Of a stretch of 64,000 nt of DNA, positions 36,980 to 47,144 are shown in pieces. This stretch comes from Caenispirillum salinarum AK4. Lineage in GTDB: Bacteria; Pseudomonadota; Alphaproteobacteria; Rhodospirillales; Rhodospirillaceae. The stretch covers positions 62,001 through 126,000 of the forward strand of contig NZ_ANHY01000006.1 of NCBI RefSeq assembly GCF_000315795.1. The letters run 5' to 3'. The notes under the pieces were generated by a model that did not search any database, had not been told where the DNA came from, and saw only the letters and a program-made list of their open reading frames with translations. Position 1 is the stretch's first letter, and the number at the start of each line of letters is the position of its first letter. The position numbers and the translations under genes are program-made.

Positions 36980-38053
36980 ATGATCCACTTGGCCCCCGCC
37001 GGCCTGCTGACCGGCGCCGCCGCCCGCGCGGCGGTGGAGGGCTGTCATGCCCTGCCGCTCGCGGGCCGCGAAGACATGGCCTTCGCGCTGCTGGCCGTGC
37101 TGATCCGCAAGCCGGGCGGCGGTGCTTCGGCCGTGGTGGCGCCGGAGGAAGCCGTCACCGCCTGGGCCGAGGGATGCGGCGAGGCCGTGGCGGCCCATGT
37201 GGCGGCCACGCTCGACCGCCTGACCGCGCCGCGCCCGGCCTTCGCGGGTCTGTCCATGGATCGGCCGCGCATCATGGGCATCCTGAACATCACCCCCGAC
37301 AGTTTCTCCGACGGCGGCGACCGCTACGACCCCTCGGTCGCCATCGCCGACGGCCTGGCGATGATGGAGGCGGGCGCCGACATCCTGGACGTGGGCGGCG
37401 AAAGCACGCGCCCCGGCTCCGACCCGGTGCCACCGGAAGAGGAAATCCGCCGGGTCGTGCCGGTCGTGCGGGGCTTGGCGGAGAAGGGGGCCGTCGTCTC
37501 CATCGACACCCGCAATGCCGCCACCATGGAAGCCGCCGTGACCGCTGGCGCGCGCATCGTCAACGATGTGACGGCACTCACCTGGGACCCGAATGCGCTT
37601 CCGACAGTGGCGAAACTGGACGTACCGGTGGTGCTCATGCACATCAAGGGCACGCCCCAGACCATGCAGAAGGACCCGGTCTACGACTGCGCGCCGCTGG
37701 ACGTCGCCGACTGGCTGCGGGCGCGGGCGGAGCAGGCGCGGGCGGCGGGCGTTGAGGCACAGAACATCTGCCTCGACCCTGGCATCGGCTTTGGCAAGAC
37801 GCTCGGCCACAACCTGGAAATCCTGGCGTGGTCCGGGGTGCTGCACGGCCTGGGACACCCGGTGCTGCTGGGCCTGTCGCGCAAGTCCTTCATCGGCCGC
37901 CTCAGCCGGGGCGAGGCGCCCAAGGAGCGCCTGCCGGGCACCGTCGCGGCCGATCAGTCGGGGCTCGACCGCGGCCTGCAGATACTCCGGGTCCACGATG
38001 TTCCGGAGGCGGTGCAGGCGGTCGCCACATGGCGGGGCATCGGGTCAGTCTGA
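36980..38053 (+). CDS. folP: Dihydropteroate synthase FolP
   Basis: A 357-residue enzyme from this start, making dihydropteroate from pterin pyrophosphate and para-aminobenzoate (the sulfonamide target). The TIM-barrel core starts around residue 105: MGILNITPDSFSDGG, then DVGGESTRPGSDPVPPEEE, and near the end LGLSRKSFIG. About 100 residues before it (IHLAPAGLLTGAAARAAVEG) are an extension typical of alphaproteobacterial FolP. ATG 36980 is preferred over GTG 36893 because a strong intrinsic terminator lies between them. Confidence 0.92.
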   Translation: MIHLAPAGLLTGAAARAAVEGCHALPLAGREDMAFALLAVLIRKPGGGASAVVAPEEAVTAWAEGCGEAVAAHVAATLDRLTAPRPAFAGLSMDRPRIMGILNITPDSFSDGGDRYDPSVAIADGLAMMEAGADILDVGGESTRPGSDPVPPEEEIRRVVPVVRGLAEKGAVVSIDTRNAATMEAAVTAGARIVNDVTALTWDPNALPTVAKLDVPVVLMHIKGTPQTMQKDPVYDCAPLDVADWLRARAEQARAAGVEAQNICLDPGIGFGKTLGHNLEILAWSGVLHGLGHPVLLGLSRKSFIGRLSRGEAPKERLPGTVAADQSGLDRGLQILRVHDVPEAVQAVATWRGIGSV

Positions 38054-38131
38054 CGACAGGTTGCCAAGCGGCCGTGCGCTGGGATAGTCCTTAGGGTAAC
38101 TGTTCCGACCTTCGAGCACGGACTCTTGCCC

Positions 38132-39505
38132 ATGACATCCAAGCTGTTCGGCACCGACGGTGTGCGCGGCACCGCCAATGCCTATCCCATGACCGCCGAC
38201 GTCGCCATGAAGATCGGCATGGCGGCGGGGGCTCACTTCACCAACGGCGACCACCGGCACACGGTGGTCATCGGCAAGGACACGCGCCTGTCGGGCTACA
38301 TGCTGGAGCCGGCGCTGACGGCCGGCTTCATCTCCGTCGGCATGGACGTGATCCTGGTCGGTCCCATGCCGACGCCTGCGGTCGCCATGCTGACGCGGTC
38401 CCTGCGGGCGGACATGGGTGTCGTCATCTCGGCATCGCACAACCCCTACGAGGACAATGGCATCAAGCTGTTCGGCCCCGACGGGTTCAAGCTGTCCGAC
38501 GCCACCGAGGACGAGATCGAGCATCTGCTGCACAACGGGCTGGATGCCCTTCGCGTGGCGCCGGCGAAGCTGGGGAAGGCGCGCCGCATGGAGGACGCCA
38601 CCGGTCGCTACATCGAGAGCGTCAAGGCGACGCTGCCGCGCGACCGGCGGCTGGACGGCCTGAAGGTCGTCGTCGATTGCGCCAACGGGGCGGCCTACAA
38701 GGTCGCGCCGCAGGTGATCTGGGAACTGGGCGCCGAGGTCATTCCCATCGGCGTCGAGCCCGACGGCTTCAACATCAACAAAGGCTGCGGTTCGCTGTAC
38801 CCGGAGCGGATGCAGCAGGCGGTCGTCAGCCACGGCGCCGACATCGGCATCTCGCTGGACGGCGACGCCGACCGCATCCAGGTCTGCGACGAGCACGGCG
38901 CCATGGTGGACGGCGACCAGCTCATGGGCCTGATCGCGCGCGCCTGGAAGCGCGACGGCAAGCTGCAGGGCGATGCCCTTGTGGCGACAGTCATGTCCAA
39001 TCTGGGGCTGGAGCGCTTCATCGAGGGTGAGGGCCTCAAGATGGTCCGCACCAAGGTGGGTGACCGCTACGTGGTGGAATGCATGCGCCGCGACGGCTAC
39101 AACCTGGGCGGCGAGCAGTCCGGCCACATCGTCCTCGGCGGGCAGGCGACCACCGGCGACGGCCTCATGGCGGGGCTGGAGGTGCTGTCGGAACTGATCC
39201 AGCAGGGGCGCCGGGCGAGCGAGGTTTGCCACGTCTTCGACCGGGTGCCGCAGGTGCTCAAGAACGTGCGCCTGGCCCACCGGGACGCGGCCAAGGCCGT
39301 CATGGACAGCAAGGTGGTGACGGACGCCATCGGGGCCGCCGAGGCGCGGCTGGAGGCTTCGGGCGGGCGCCTGCTCATCCGCCAGTCGGGCACCGAGCCC
39401 AAGATTCGCGTTATGGCCGAAGGCGACGACAAGGCGCTGGTGGAAGAGTTGGTGGACGGCCTGTGTGCCACCATCCAGGGCGAGGCCGCCAAGGAGGCCG
39501 CGTGA
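38132..39505 (+). CDS. glmM: Phosphoglucosamine mutase GlmM
   Basis: A 457-residue enzyme that converts glucosamine 6-phosphate to glucosamine 1-phosphate for peptidoglycan and lipopolysaccharide. [10 protein letters not shown] starts the protein; the phosphoserine loop [14 protein letters not shown] is near 100-113; the metal loop is [10 protein letters not shown]; the C-terminal phosphate site is [14 protein letters not shown] 38132 is chosen; a TTG two codons upstream is possible. The ftsH-folP-glmM order is conserved widely. Its stop overlaps the thiD start. Confidence 0.96.
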   Translation: MTSKLFGTDGVRGTANAYPMTADVAMKIGMAAGAHFTNGDHRHTVVIGKDTRLSGYMLEPALTAGFISVGMDVILVGPMPTPAVAMLTRSLRADMGVVISASHNPYEDNGIKLFGPDGFKLSDATEDEIEHLLHNGLDALRVAPAKLGKARRMEDATGRYIESVKATLPRDRRLDGLKVVVDCANGAAYKVAPQVIWELGAEVIPIGVEPDGFNINKGCGSLYPERMQQAVVSHGADIGISLDGDADRIQVCDEHGAMVDGDQLMGLIARAWKRDGKLQGDALVATVMSNLGLERFIEGEGLKMVRTKVGDRYVVECMRRDGYNLGGEQSGHIVLGGQATTGDGLMAGLEVLSELIQQGRRASEVCHVFDRVPQVLKNVRLAHRDAAKAVMDSKVVTDAIGAAEARLEASGGRLLIRQSGTEPKIRVMAEGDDKALVEELVDGLCATIQGEAAKEAA

Positions 39506-40314
39506 TGCAGGGCCGCGTTCTGATTGTCGCCGGCAGTGACTCCGGCGGCGGCGCCGGCATCCAGGCGGACACCAAGACCGTCACGGCGCTCCAGGGCTTT
39601 GCCATGACGGCCATCACGGCGCTCACGGCGCAGAACACGTGCGGCGTCCATGGCGTGCATCCGGTGCCGGGCGATTTCATCCGGCAGCAGATCCAGGTCT
39701 GCATGACCGACATCGGGGCCGACGTCGTCAAGATCGGCATGCTGGGGGACGCGCCGACCATCGAGACCGTCGCCCAGGCGCTGGAGGACTTCGCCCCCGA
39801 CGTACCGCTGGTGGTGGATCCGGTGATGGTCGCCAAGGGCGGCCATCCGCTGCTGGCGCGCGAGGCCGTGACGGCGCTGAAGGGCCGGCTCATCACGCGG
39901 GCGACGGTCATCACGCCGAACCTGCCGGAGGCGGAAACGCTGCTAGGCCGCGAGGTCCGTACCCTGAAGGACATGGAGGCCGCCGCCGACGACCTGTTGG
40001 CGCTCGGCCCCAAGGCGGTGTTGCTCAAGGGCGGGCACCTGGCCGCCGAGGAAAAGCTCGTCGACCTTCTGATCACCGCCGAAGGCGTGACCCGGTTCGA
40101 GAGCGGGCGCGTCGCCACAACGTCCACGCACGGCACGGGCTGCACGCTTGCCTCGGCCGTGGCGACGGGGCTCGCCCAGGGCCGCGACCTGACCAGTGCG
40201 GTGTCCCGCGCGCGGGAGTATGTCCTGGGTGCCATTCGCACCGCGCCGGGCTACGGACAAGGGCACGGCCCCCTGGACCACGCCCACACCGTGCGCCCGT
40301 TCGAGCGCCTGTGA
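39505..40314 (+). CDS. thiD: Hydroxymethylpyrimidine kinase/phosphomethylpyrimidine kinase ThiD
   Basis: A 269-residue ribokinase-family enzyme phosphorylating HMP and HMP-P in thiamine synthesis. LIVAGSDSGGGAGIQADTKT is the substrate-binding start; VVDPVMVAKGG and STHGTGCTLASA (anion hole and catalytic region) follow. The ATG overlaps the glmM stop (TGATG) with AAGGAGG upstream. I saw no TPP riboswitch before it, consistent with its position inside an operon. Confidence 0.94.
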   Translation: MQGRVLIVAGSDSGGGAGIQADTKTVTALQGFAMTAITALTAQNTCGVHGVHPVPGDFIRQQIQVCMTDIGADVVKIGMLGDAPTIETVAQALEDFAPDVPLVVDPVMVAKGGHPLLAREAVTALKGRLITRATVITPNLPEAETLLGREVRTLKDMEAAADDLLALGPKAVLLKGGHLAAEEKLVDLLITAEGVTRFESGRVATTSTHGTGCTLASAVATGLAQGRDLTSAVSRAREYVLGAIRTAPGYGQGHGPLDHAHTVRPFERL

Positions 40315-40342
40315 CGATCTTTCCCGAAGGACCGCCGAGCCC

Positions 40343-41053
40343 ATGACCGACGAACTGTTCCGCGAGGACTCCTACCTCAAGGAGTGCGCCGCCACCGTCA
40401 CCCGTGCCGCCGACGGCGCCGTCTGCCTGGACCGAACCGTGTTCTATCCAATGGGCGGCGGGCAGCCGGGCGACTCCGGCGTGCTGAAGCTGGCCGACGG
40501 CGGGGCGGTGCGCATCGCCGACACGCGCAAGGACAAGGACACCGGCGACATCCTCCACATCCTGGCCGAGGGCGAGACCGCCCCGGCCGAGGGCGCGGCC
40601 GTGACCGTCGTCCTCGACTGGGACCGGCGTCACCGGCACATGCGGATGCATTCGTGCCTGCACCTGCTGTGCTCGCTGGTGCCCGGCGCGGTGACCGGCG
40701 GCAACGTCAGCGACGCCAAGGGGCGGCTCGACTTCGACCTTGAGGAAAGCCCGGACAAGGCGGAGCTGACGGAGAAGCTGAATGCGCTCATCGCAGCAGA
40801 TGCGCCGGTCGCGCATTCCTGGATCGCGGACGAGGAGCTTGAGGCCAACCCGGAGATGGTCCGCACCATGTCGGTCAAGCCGCCCATGGGGCAGGGGCGC
40901 GTGCGCATCATTTCGGTTCAGGGCGTCGATACGCAGCCCTGCGGCGGCACCCATGTCGCGCGCACAGGCGAGATCGGTCCCGTCGAGGTAGCAAAAATCG
41001 AAAAGAAGGGGCGCATGAACCGTCGCATCAGTGTCGCGTTCATGTCAGGCTGA
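40343..41053 (+). CDS. AlaX-type alanyl-tRNA editing protein
   Basis: A 236-residue stand-alone editing domain related to the AlaRS editing domain. Zinc ligands appear as HSCLH at about 103-107 and CGGTH at about 200-204; TVFYPMGGGQPGDSG near residues 33-47 is the conserved glycine-rich entry. It hydrolyses mischarged Ser- or Gly-tRNA-Ala. ATG 40343 lies 28 bp after thiD, on the same strand. Confidence 0.9.
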   Translation: MTDELFREDSYLKECAATVTRAADGAVCLDRTVFYPMGGGQPGDSGVLKLADGGAVRIADTRKDKDTGDILHILAEGETAPAEGAAVTVVLDWDRRHRHMRMHSCLHLLCSLVPGAVTGGNVSDAKGRLDFDLEESPDKAELTEKLNALIAADAPVAHSWIADEELEANPEMVRTMSVKPPMGQGRVRIISVQGVDTQPCGGTHVARTGEIGPVEVAKIEKKGRMNRRISVAFMSG

Positions 41054-41113
41054 ATCCTCCAACTGCGGTAAGGGATTAAGGCCATCCTCGGTCCGGGAGT
41101 CGCCGACATTCAG

Positions 41114-43018
41114 ATGTGGATCACGCTCGCCCTGATGGTGGGCGTGATCGTGCTTTACGTGACCGAGTGGCTGAGCCTGGAGCTGACCTCGCTGCTGCTG
41201 CTGTCGGCGCTGGTGCTGCTGTTCCACGTCGCCCCCGTCACGCAAGACGGCGAGGTGGTGCTGGAGTCCGCCGACCTGGTGCGGGGCTTCGCCAACCCGG
41301 CGCTGCTGACGGTGCTGGCGCTGCTGGTGGTGGGCGAGGCCATGATCCGCACCGGCGCCCTAGATTCGGTGGCGGAGCAGGTGGGCAATCCGCGCATGGG
41401 CGTGCACCGCGGCATCGTGATGGTGCTGCTGGGCGTCGCCGTGCTGTCGGCGTTCCTCAACAACACACCGGTCGTCGTCATCTTCATTCCCATCATGCAG
41501 GCGCTCGCCCGCAGCCGGAACTGGTCGCCGAGCCGCCTGATGATGCCGCTGTCCTTCGCCGCCATCCTGGGCGGCATGACGACGCTGATCGGCTCGTCGA
41601 CGAACCTGCTGGTGTCCTCGGCCCTGATCGAGCTGGGGCGCGAGGAGCTGGGCTTCTTCGAGTTCCTGCCCATCGCGCTGGTGCTGGCGAGCATCGGCAT
41701 GGTCTACACGCTGGTCATCGCACCGCGCCTGCTGCCCAGCCGCCAGCCCATGTCCAGCCGCATGGTCGGTGGCGGCAAACAGTTCGTCAGCCAGATCGTG
41801 GTGCCGGAAGACAGCCCGCTCATCGGCCAGAAGGCCGCTGCAGGCAAGTTCAAGGCGCTGCCCGACGTGACCGTGCGCCTGATCCAGCGGGGCGAGCATG
41901 CCGAACTGCCGCCGTTCGACGACTTCCCCATCCGGGCCGGCGACGTGCTGGTCATCGCCGCCACCCGCAGCGCCCTGACCGAGGTCGCCTCGCGCCACCC
42001 GGGCCTCCTGTTCCCGCCCGTCCCCGGCCGCGACAGCCAGGCGGAGCGCATCAAGGGGCAGAAGGCCGTCCAGGAGGGTGGGGCCGCCGATGCCAAGGAG
42101 ACCGACTCCGCCAAGGATGGCGAGGACGAGGAAAACGAGGCCGCACCGCCGCCCGAACTGACGGAAATGGTGCTGGTGGAGGCGATGGTCAGCCCGGCCT
42201 CGCGCCTCATCGGCCTGACGCTGGAGCAGTATGGCATCCGCCAGCGGCACCGCTGCCTGGCGGTCGGCATCCTGCGCCGCGCCCGCATGATCCGCGCCCG
42301 CATGACCGAGATCCGGCTGGAGGCCGGCGACGTGATCCTGCTGCTTGGCCGCTCGCGCGACATCGACAACCTGCGCGGCGAGCGCGACCTGGTCATCATG
42401 TCCGGCACGCGCGACGCCCTGCCACGCCGGCACCTGGCGAAGACCGCCGGGGCCATCTTCGCCGTCACCGTCGGCCTGGCGGCCCTGGGACTCGTGCCGA
42501 TCCTCGCCGCCGCGATCATCGCCGCGACGGCGCTCATCGGCGTCGGTGCCATAAACCTGCGGCAGGCGGCGCGGGCCCTGGACCGCAAGATCATCCTGGT
42601 GGTCGCCGCCGCCCTGGCCCTGGGCGATGCCTTGCAGGCCACCGGCGGCGCGCGGTGGATCGCCGAGGGCGCGCTGGCCGTGGCGGGAGACATGGGAACG
42701 GTCGGTGTGTTGTCAGCCTTCTTCCTGATGGTGGCGGTGTTCACCAACATCCTGACCAACAACGCGACCGCCGTGCTGTTCACCCCCATCGGCGTCAGCC
42801 TGGCCGACCAGATGGGCGTCGACCCGCGCATTTTCGCGATCACCGTGGTGCTGGCGGCCAACTGCTCGTTCGCTTCGCCCATCGGCTACAAGACCAACCT
42901 GCTGATCATGGGCCCGGGCCAGTACCACTTTGCCGATTTCGTGAAGGTGGGGCTGCCGCTGGTGGTCGTCCTGTGGATCGTCTTCACCCTGTTCGCGCCG
43001 GTGTACTGGAGCCTGTAG
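41114..43018 (+). CDS. SLC13/DASS-type permease with two RCK_C domains
   Basis: A 634-residue membrane transporter. The first about 200 residues hold membrane helices with LSAFLNNTPVVVIFIPIM and TTLIGSSTNLLVSS, the SNT-type ion motif of the divalent anion:Na+ symporter family. Two TrkA-C/RCK_C domains (about 215-300 and 350-430) sit in a cytoplasmic loop separated by an acidic Lys-rich linker. A second membrane half contains NILTNNATAVLFTPIG. Likely substrates are sulfate or dicarboxylates; the sequence does not decide which. Confidence 0.88.
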   Translation: MWITLALMVGVIVLYVTEWLSLELTSLLLLSALVLLFHVAPVTQDGEVVLESADLVRGFANPALLTVLALLVVGEAMIRTGALDSVAEQVGNPRMGVHRGIVMVLLGVAVLSAFLNNTPVVVIFIPIMQALARSRNWSPSRLMMPLSFAAILGGMTTLIGSSTNLLVSSALIELGREELGFFEFLPIALVLASIGMVYTLVIAPRLLPSRQPMSSRMVGGGKQFVSQIVVPEDSPLIGQKAAAGKFKALPDVTVRLIQRGEHAELPPFDDFPIRAGDVLVIAATRSALTEVASRHPGLLFPPVPGRDSQAERIKGQKAVQEGGAADAKETDSAKDGEDEENEAAPPPELTEMVLVEAMVSPASRLIGLTLEQYGIRQRHRCLAVGILRRARMIRARMTEIRLEAGDVILLLGRSRDIDNLRGERDLVIMSGTRDALPRRHLAKTAGAIFAVTVGLAALGLVPILAAAIIAATALIGVGAINLRQAARALDRKIILVVAAALALGDALQATGGARWIAEGALAVAGDMGTVGVLSAFFLMVAVFTNILTNNATAVLFTPIGVSLADQMGVDPRIFAITVVLAANCSFASPIGYKTNLLIMGPGQYHFADFVKVGLPLVVVLWIVFTLFAPVYWSL

Positions 43019-43095
43019 CCGGCCGCGTTGACGGGGGTCCGGGCGGCGCATAGAGTGCGCCTCTCACCGCCAGCCCCACAGGGAGCGCCCGACCC

Positions 43096-44271
43096 ATGAC
43101 CGCCACCACCGCCGCGCCCAAGCCGAGCCTCCGCCCGGCCAATCCCAACTTCTCGTCGGGCCCCTGCGCCAAGCGGCCGGGGTGGAGCGTCGACGTGCTG
43201 TCGGGCGCGCTGCTGGGCCGCTCCCACCGCTCCAAGGAAGGCAAGGCACGGCTGCAGGAGGTCATCGACCGCACCCGGGCGATCCTGGGCATTCCCGACG
43301 ACTACCGGATCGGCATCGTCCCGGCCTCGGACACCGGCGCGGTGGAGATGGCGCTGTGGTCGATGCTGGGCGCGCGCGGCGTCGACATGACCGCGTGGGA
43401 AAGCTTCGGCATGGAATGGGTGAACGACGTCCGCAAGCAGCTCCAGCTGCCCGACGTGCGCGTGCTCAAGGCCGACTACGGCCGCCTGCCGGACATGTAC
43501 CAGGTGGATTCCGCCCGCGACGTGGTCTTCACCTGGAACGGCACCACCTCGGGCGTGCGGGTGCCCGACGCCGGCTGGATCGCTGACGACCGCGAGGGGC
43601 TCGCAATCTGCGATGCCACCTCGGCGGCGTTCGCCATGGACCTGCCGTGGCGCAAGCTGGACGTGGTCACCTGGTCCTGGCAGAAGGTGCTGGGCGGCGA
43701 GGCGCAGCACGGCATGCTGGTGCTGTCCCCGCGCGCCGTGGAGCGGCTGGAGAGCTTCGACCCCGGCCGGCCGCTGCCCAAGATCTTCCGCATGACCAAG
43801 AACGGCAAGCTGATCGAGGGCATCTTCGAGGGTGCGACCATCAACACGCCGTCCATGCTGTGCGTCGAGGACGCCCTGGACGGCCTTAAGTGGGCGGAAG
43901 GGATCGGCGGCCTGCCGGCGCTGATCGCGCGGTCGGAGGCCAACCTGAAGGCCGTCGCCGACTGGGTCGCGCGCACCGACTGGATCGACTTCCTGGCAAC
44001 CGACCCGGAAAACCGCTCCTGCACGGCCATCTGCCTGAAGATCACGGCGCCGTGGTTCCGCGCCCTGGACGACGACGCCCGCGCCGCCGTCGCCAAGGAA
44101 CTGGCGAAGATGCTGGAGGCCGAGGGCGTGGCCTACGACATCGGCAGCTACCGCGACGCCCCGGCCGGCATCCGAATCTGGGGCGGCGCCACGGTGGAGA
44201 CCGCCGATATCGAGGCGCTGCTGCCCTGGGTGGAGTGGGCCTATGGCCAACTTGCCGAAAAGCATGGCTGA
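43096..44271 (+). CDS. serC: Phosphoserine aminotransferase SerC
   Basis: A 391-residue PLP enzyme making phosphoserine from 3-phosphohydroxypyruvate. [16 protein letters not shown] at the N-terminus, and the PLP lysine in [18 protein letters not shown], match the alphaproteobacterial/archaeal-type SerC rather than E. coli SerC. No serA is adjacent, although the two genes often are. It starts 77 bp after the permease. Confidence 0.9.
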   Translation: MTATTAAPKPSLRPANPNFSSGPCAKRPGWSVDVLSGALLGRSHRSKEGKARLQEVIDRTRAILGIPDDYRIGIVPASDTGAVEMALWSMLGARGVDMTAWESFGMEWVNDVRKQLQLPDVRVLKADYGRLPDMYQVDSARDVVFTWNGTTSGVRVPDAGWIADDREGLAICDATSAAFAMDLPWRKLDVVTWSWQKVLGGEAQHGMLVLSPRAVERLESFDPGRPLPKIFRMTKNGKLIEGIFEGATINTPSMLCVEDALDGLKWAEGIGGLPALIARSEANLKAVADWVARTDWIDFLATDPENRSCTAICLKITAPWFRALDDDARAAVAKELAKMLEAEGVAYDIGSYRDAPAGIRIWGGATVETADIEALLPWVEWAYGQLAEKHG

Positions 44272-44428
44272 GTTGCTTGCTGCACTTTATGGCTGAAAAG
44301 GTACATCTCCTGCCCTAGTATTGCGATGCTGCGCCGTCGTGCATTGGGGAATGCGGGCGGCGGCGCGCGCATGTCTTGATCGTGTCCGCCGTTCCCGGTG
44401 GCGGACCCTTCAGAGGGGGATTGCCAGC

Positions 44429-45754
44429 ATGAATGCGCCTGTCGAGGCCGGGCCTGCCAGCTCGGTCGAGCACATCGTCGACCTGCTGATCGAGGGCCGC
44501 TACCGCTCCGTGCCAGAGGGGACGGACGAACTGACGGCCAAGCTCAAGCAGCTTGCCGACGTGCTGCACGATCGCGCGGAGAGCGAGATCAAGCGCATCG
44601 TGTCGCTGTCGATGACCGCCAACGAGGCCGTCACCGCCACCGCCGAGATGAGCCGCGACGTCCGCGACGTGGAGAACCGCACCCACGCCATCGCCGCCGC
44701 CGCCGAGGAAATGGTGGCCAGCGTCGACGAGATCGCCCGGTCCTCGGACAGCGTCGCCGAGCACACTCAGGAGGCCCACGCCGCCGCCGAGGCCGCCGCC
44801 GGCACCTCGCGCGAGGCGATCGAGGCCATGGAGGCCATCGCCTCGGCCGTGGTCGACGCCACCGCCAAGGCCGAAGGGCTGGCCGAGGCGTCCGACCGCA
44901 TCGGCGAAATCACCATGCAGATCGAGGCCATCGCCAAGCAGACCAACCTGCTGGCGCTCAATGCCACAATCGAGGCCGCCCGCGCCGGCGAGGCGGGCAA
45001 GGGCTTCGCGGTGGTCGCCGGCGAGGTCAAGAACCTGGCGACCCAGACCGCCAAGGCCACCGAGGACATCCGCAACCGCATCGGCGCCCTGCGCGAGGAC
45101 ATGGCGGCCATCGTCGGCGCCATGCAGACCGGCGCCGAGGCTGTCGAGAAGGGCCGGGGCATCATCAGCCACACCGGCGACGGCATCGGCGACGTGCTCG
45201 CGCGGATCGACGGCGTGACCGAGCGCATGAACGAGATCGCCGGCATCCTGGGCCAGCAGAGCGACGCCTCGCGCGAGGTCTCCGACGGCATCAGCGCCAT
45301 CGCCGGCACGGCCAGCAACAACGTCAGCTCCATCAATCGGGTGCTGGACGTCATGGACGGCGTGGAAGGGCAGGTGCAGGCGGCCATCGGCGACCTGTCC
45401 AAGCTGGAAATCAAGGATTTCACCATCCACGCCGCCAAGTCCGACCACGTCATCTGGCGCAAGAAGCTGGCGCAGATGGTGGTGGGCCGTGCGGCGCTGA
45501 ACTCCAAGGAGCTGGCCGACCATCACACCTGCCGCCTGGGCAAGTGGTACGACGCCCAGACCGATCGCGACATCACCGACAACGACGCCTTCCGCCGCCT
45601 TGCCATTCCGCACGCCGAAGTGCACCGCCACGGTATCCACTGCGCGGAGATGTACGAGGAAGGCAACATGGACGGTGCACTGGAGGAACTGAGCAAGGTC
45701 GCCGATGCCTCGGTCGACGTGCTGCACCTGCTGGACGAGGTGCTGGCGCGGTAA
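44429..45754 (+). CDS. Cytoplasmic chemoreceptor with C-terminal CZB domain
   Basis: A 441-residue soluble receptor without membrane helices. The signalling domain has the tip [20 protein letters not shown] at about 172-191. The C-terminal CZB (chemoreceptor zinc-binding) domain at about 334-430 shows [21 protein letters not shown] and [10 protein letters not shown], together giving the 3His-1Cys zinc site. In the family this domain senses zinc and hypochlorous acid. The start ATG follows AGAGGGGGA. A terminator follows. Confidence 0.92.
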   Translation: MNAPVEAGPASSVEHIVDLLIEGRYRSVPEGTDELTAKLKQLADVLHDRAESEIKRIVSLSMTANEAVTATAEMSRDVRDVENRTHAIAAAAEEMVASVDEIARSSDSVAEHTQEAHAAAEAAAGTSREAIEAMEAIASAVVDATAKAEGLAEASDRIGEITMQIEAIAKQTNLLALNATIEAARAGEAGKGFAVVAGEVKNLATQTAKATEDIRNRIGALREDMAAIVGAMQTGAEAVEKGRGIISHTGDGIGDVLARIDGVTERMNEIAGILGQQSDASREVSDGISAIAGTASNNVSSINRVLDVMDGVEGQVQAAIGDLSKLEIKDFTIHAAKSDHVIWRKKLAQMVVGRAALNSKELADHHTCRLGKWYDAQTDRDITDNDAFRRLAIPHAEVHRHGIHCAEMYEEGNMDGALEELSKVADASVDVLHLLDEVLAR

Positions 45755-45819
45755 AGCCGTTGATAAAGTTGTAAAATACGATTGGCCGTTGCCCGTCAGG
45801 GCCAAACGCGCTACACAGC

Positions 45820-45861
45820 GGAACGCCGGACCCGCCTTCGCGGGCCGGCGGTTCCTGTTTT
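45820..45861 (+). terminator. Terminator after the CZB chemoreceptor gene
   Basis: A long bulged hairpin: GGAAC/GTTCC, GCCGG/CCGGC and CCCGC/GCGGG paired in order around CTTC, followed by TGTTTT. It lies 66 bp behind the stop. Confidence 0.65.
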
Positions 45862-45908
45862 CAGGGCCGGTTTCTTCTCTTCAGGCGAATACGGGACGTT
45901 CACGCGCG

Positions 45909-47063
45909 ATGACCGATACCGACACCAAGGCCCTGCTTCCGGCGGGCCTGCGCGACCTTCTGCCGCCCGCGGCCGCCTTCGAGGCGTCGGTGGTGGATCG
46001 TCTGGTGTCGCATTTTGCCGGCTTCGGGTTCGAGCGCGTCAAGCCGCCGCTGATTGAATTCGAGGAAAACCTGCTCGCCGGTACGGGTGCGGCGACCGCC
46101 ATGCAGACCTTCCGGGTGATGGACCCCATGTCCCAGCGCATGCTGGGCCTGCGCGCCGACATCACCATCCAGGTCGCCCGCATCGCCACCACGCGCCTGA
46201 AGAACGCCCCGCGTCCGCTGCGCCTGTCCTATGCGGGACAGATCCTGCGCGTGCGCGGCAGCCAGCTTCACCCGGAACGCCAGTTCAGCCAGTGCGGCAT
46301 TGAGTTGATTGGCGTCGACAGCCCCGCCGCCGATGCCGAGGTCGTGGTGACCGTCGCCTCTGCGCTGGCGGCGCTGGGCATCACGGGCCTGTCGGTGGAC
46401 CTCAACCTGCCGACGCTGGTGCCCGCCGTTTGCGACGCCCTCCACCTCACGGCCGAGCAGCGGGCCGAGGCGCGCACGGCGCTGGACCAGAAGGACGCCG
46501 CCGCCGTCGCCGCGCTGGGCGGCCCGGCCTCCGACATCCTGGGGGCGCTGCTCAAGGCCTGCGGCTCCGCCGACACCGCATTGGACGCCCTGCGCGCCCT
46601 GGACCTGCCGCCGGTCGCGGCGGCCGAGCGCGACCGCCTGGCGCAGGTTCTCGACCGCGTGCGGGCCGACCTGCCGGATGTCGGCCTGACGGTCGATGCG
46701 GTGGAAAACCGCGGCTTTGAATATCACACCGGCGTCGCGTTCTCGCTGTTCGCCAAGGGCGCGCCCGGCGAACTGGGCCGCGGCGGCCGGTATCTGGCCG
46801 GGCAGGAGGCAGGGTCGACGCAGGAGCCTGCCGTGGGCGTGACGCTGTTCGTCGACAAGGTGCTCGACGTGGCGCCCCAGCCGGAGGCGCGGCCGCGCCT
46901 TTTCGTGCCCGCCGGGACGCCGCTGGCCGACCGTATCCGCCTGCGGGACGAGGGTTGGACCGTCGTCGCCGGGCTCGAGCCCGTGGAGGATGCCCTGGCC
47001 GAGGCCAGGCGCCTGGACTGCGACCACGCGATGGTCGAAGGCGCACCGCGGGCCGTGGGCTGA
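45909..47063 (+). CDS. hisZ: ATP phosphoribosyltransferase regulatory subunit HisZ
   Basis: A 384-residue class II aaRS-like protein without aminoacylation function; it partners the short form of HisG in the first step of histidine synthesis. LLPAGLRDLLPPAAAFEASV, MQTFRVMDPMSQRMLGLRADIT and ERQFSQCGIELIG follow the HisS-like fold. Its presence implies a short HisG elsewhere. It lies 81 bp before purA, an arrangement conserved in alphaproteobacteria. Confidence 0.9.
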   Translation: MTDTDTKALLPAGLRDLLPPAAAFEASVVDRLVSHFAGFGFERVKPPLIEFEENLLAGTGAATAMQTFRVMDPMSQRMLGLRADITIQVARIATTRLKNAPRPLRLSYAGQILRVRGSQLHPERQFSQCGIELIGVDSPAADAEVVVTVASALAALGITGLSVDLNLPTLVPAVCDALHLTAEQRAEARTALDQKDAAAVAALGGPASDILGALLKACGSADTALDALRALDLPPVAAAERDRLAQVLDRVRADLPDVGLTVDAVENRGFEYHTGVAFSLFAKGAPGELGRGGRYLAGQEAGSTQEPAVGVTLFVDKVLDVAPQPEARPRLFVPAGTPLADRIRLRDEGWTVVAGLEPVEDALAEARRLDCDHAMVEGAPRAVG

Positions 47064-47144
47064 CATCATTCGAACGAGCATGAAGGCCGGCTTCCAAGGC
47101 CTTGAAATCGTATCATTAACCAATCAACGACCGGGATCAGAGAC

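Noticed and set aside
33793-36981. A 1062-codon open frame antisense to tilS and ftsH
   Set aside because: It is the mirror of two strongly conserved genes, is rich in Arg/His/Gly and lacks any domain.
39300-39505. A TPP riboswitch before thiD
   Set aside because: thiD starts inside the glmM stop codon; there is no leader and no THI-box pattern.
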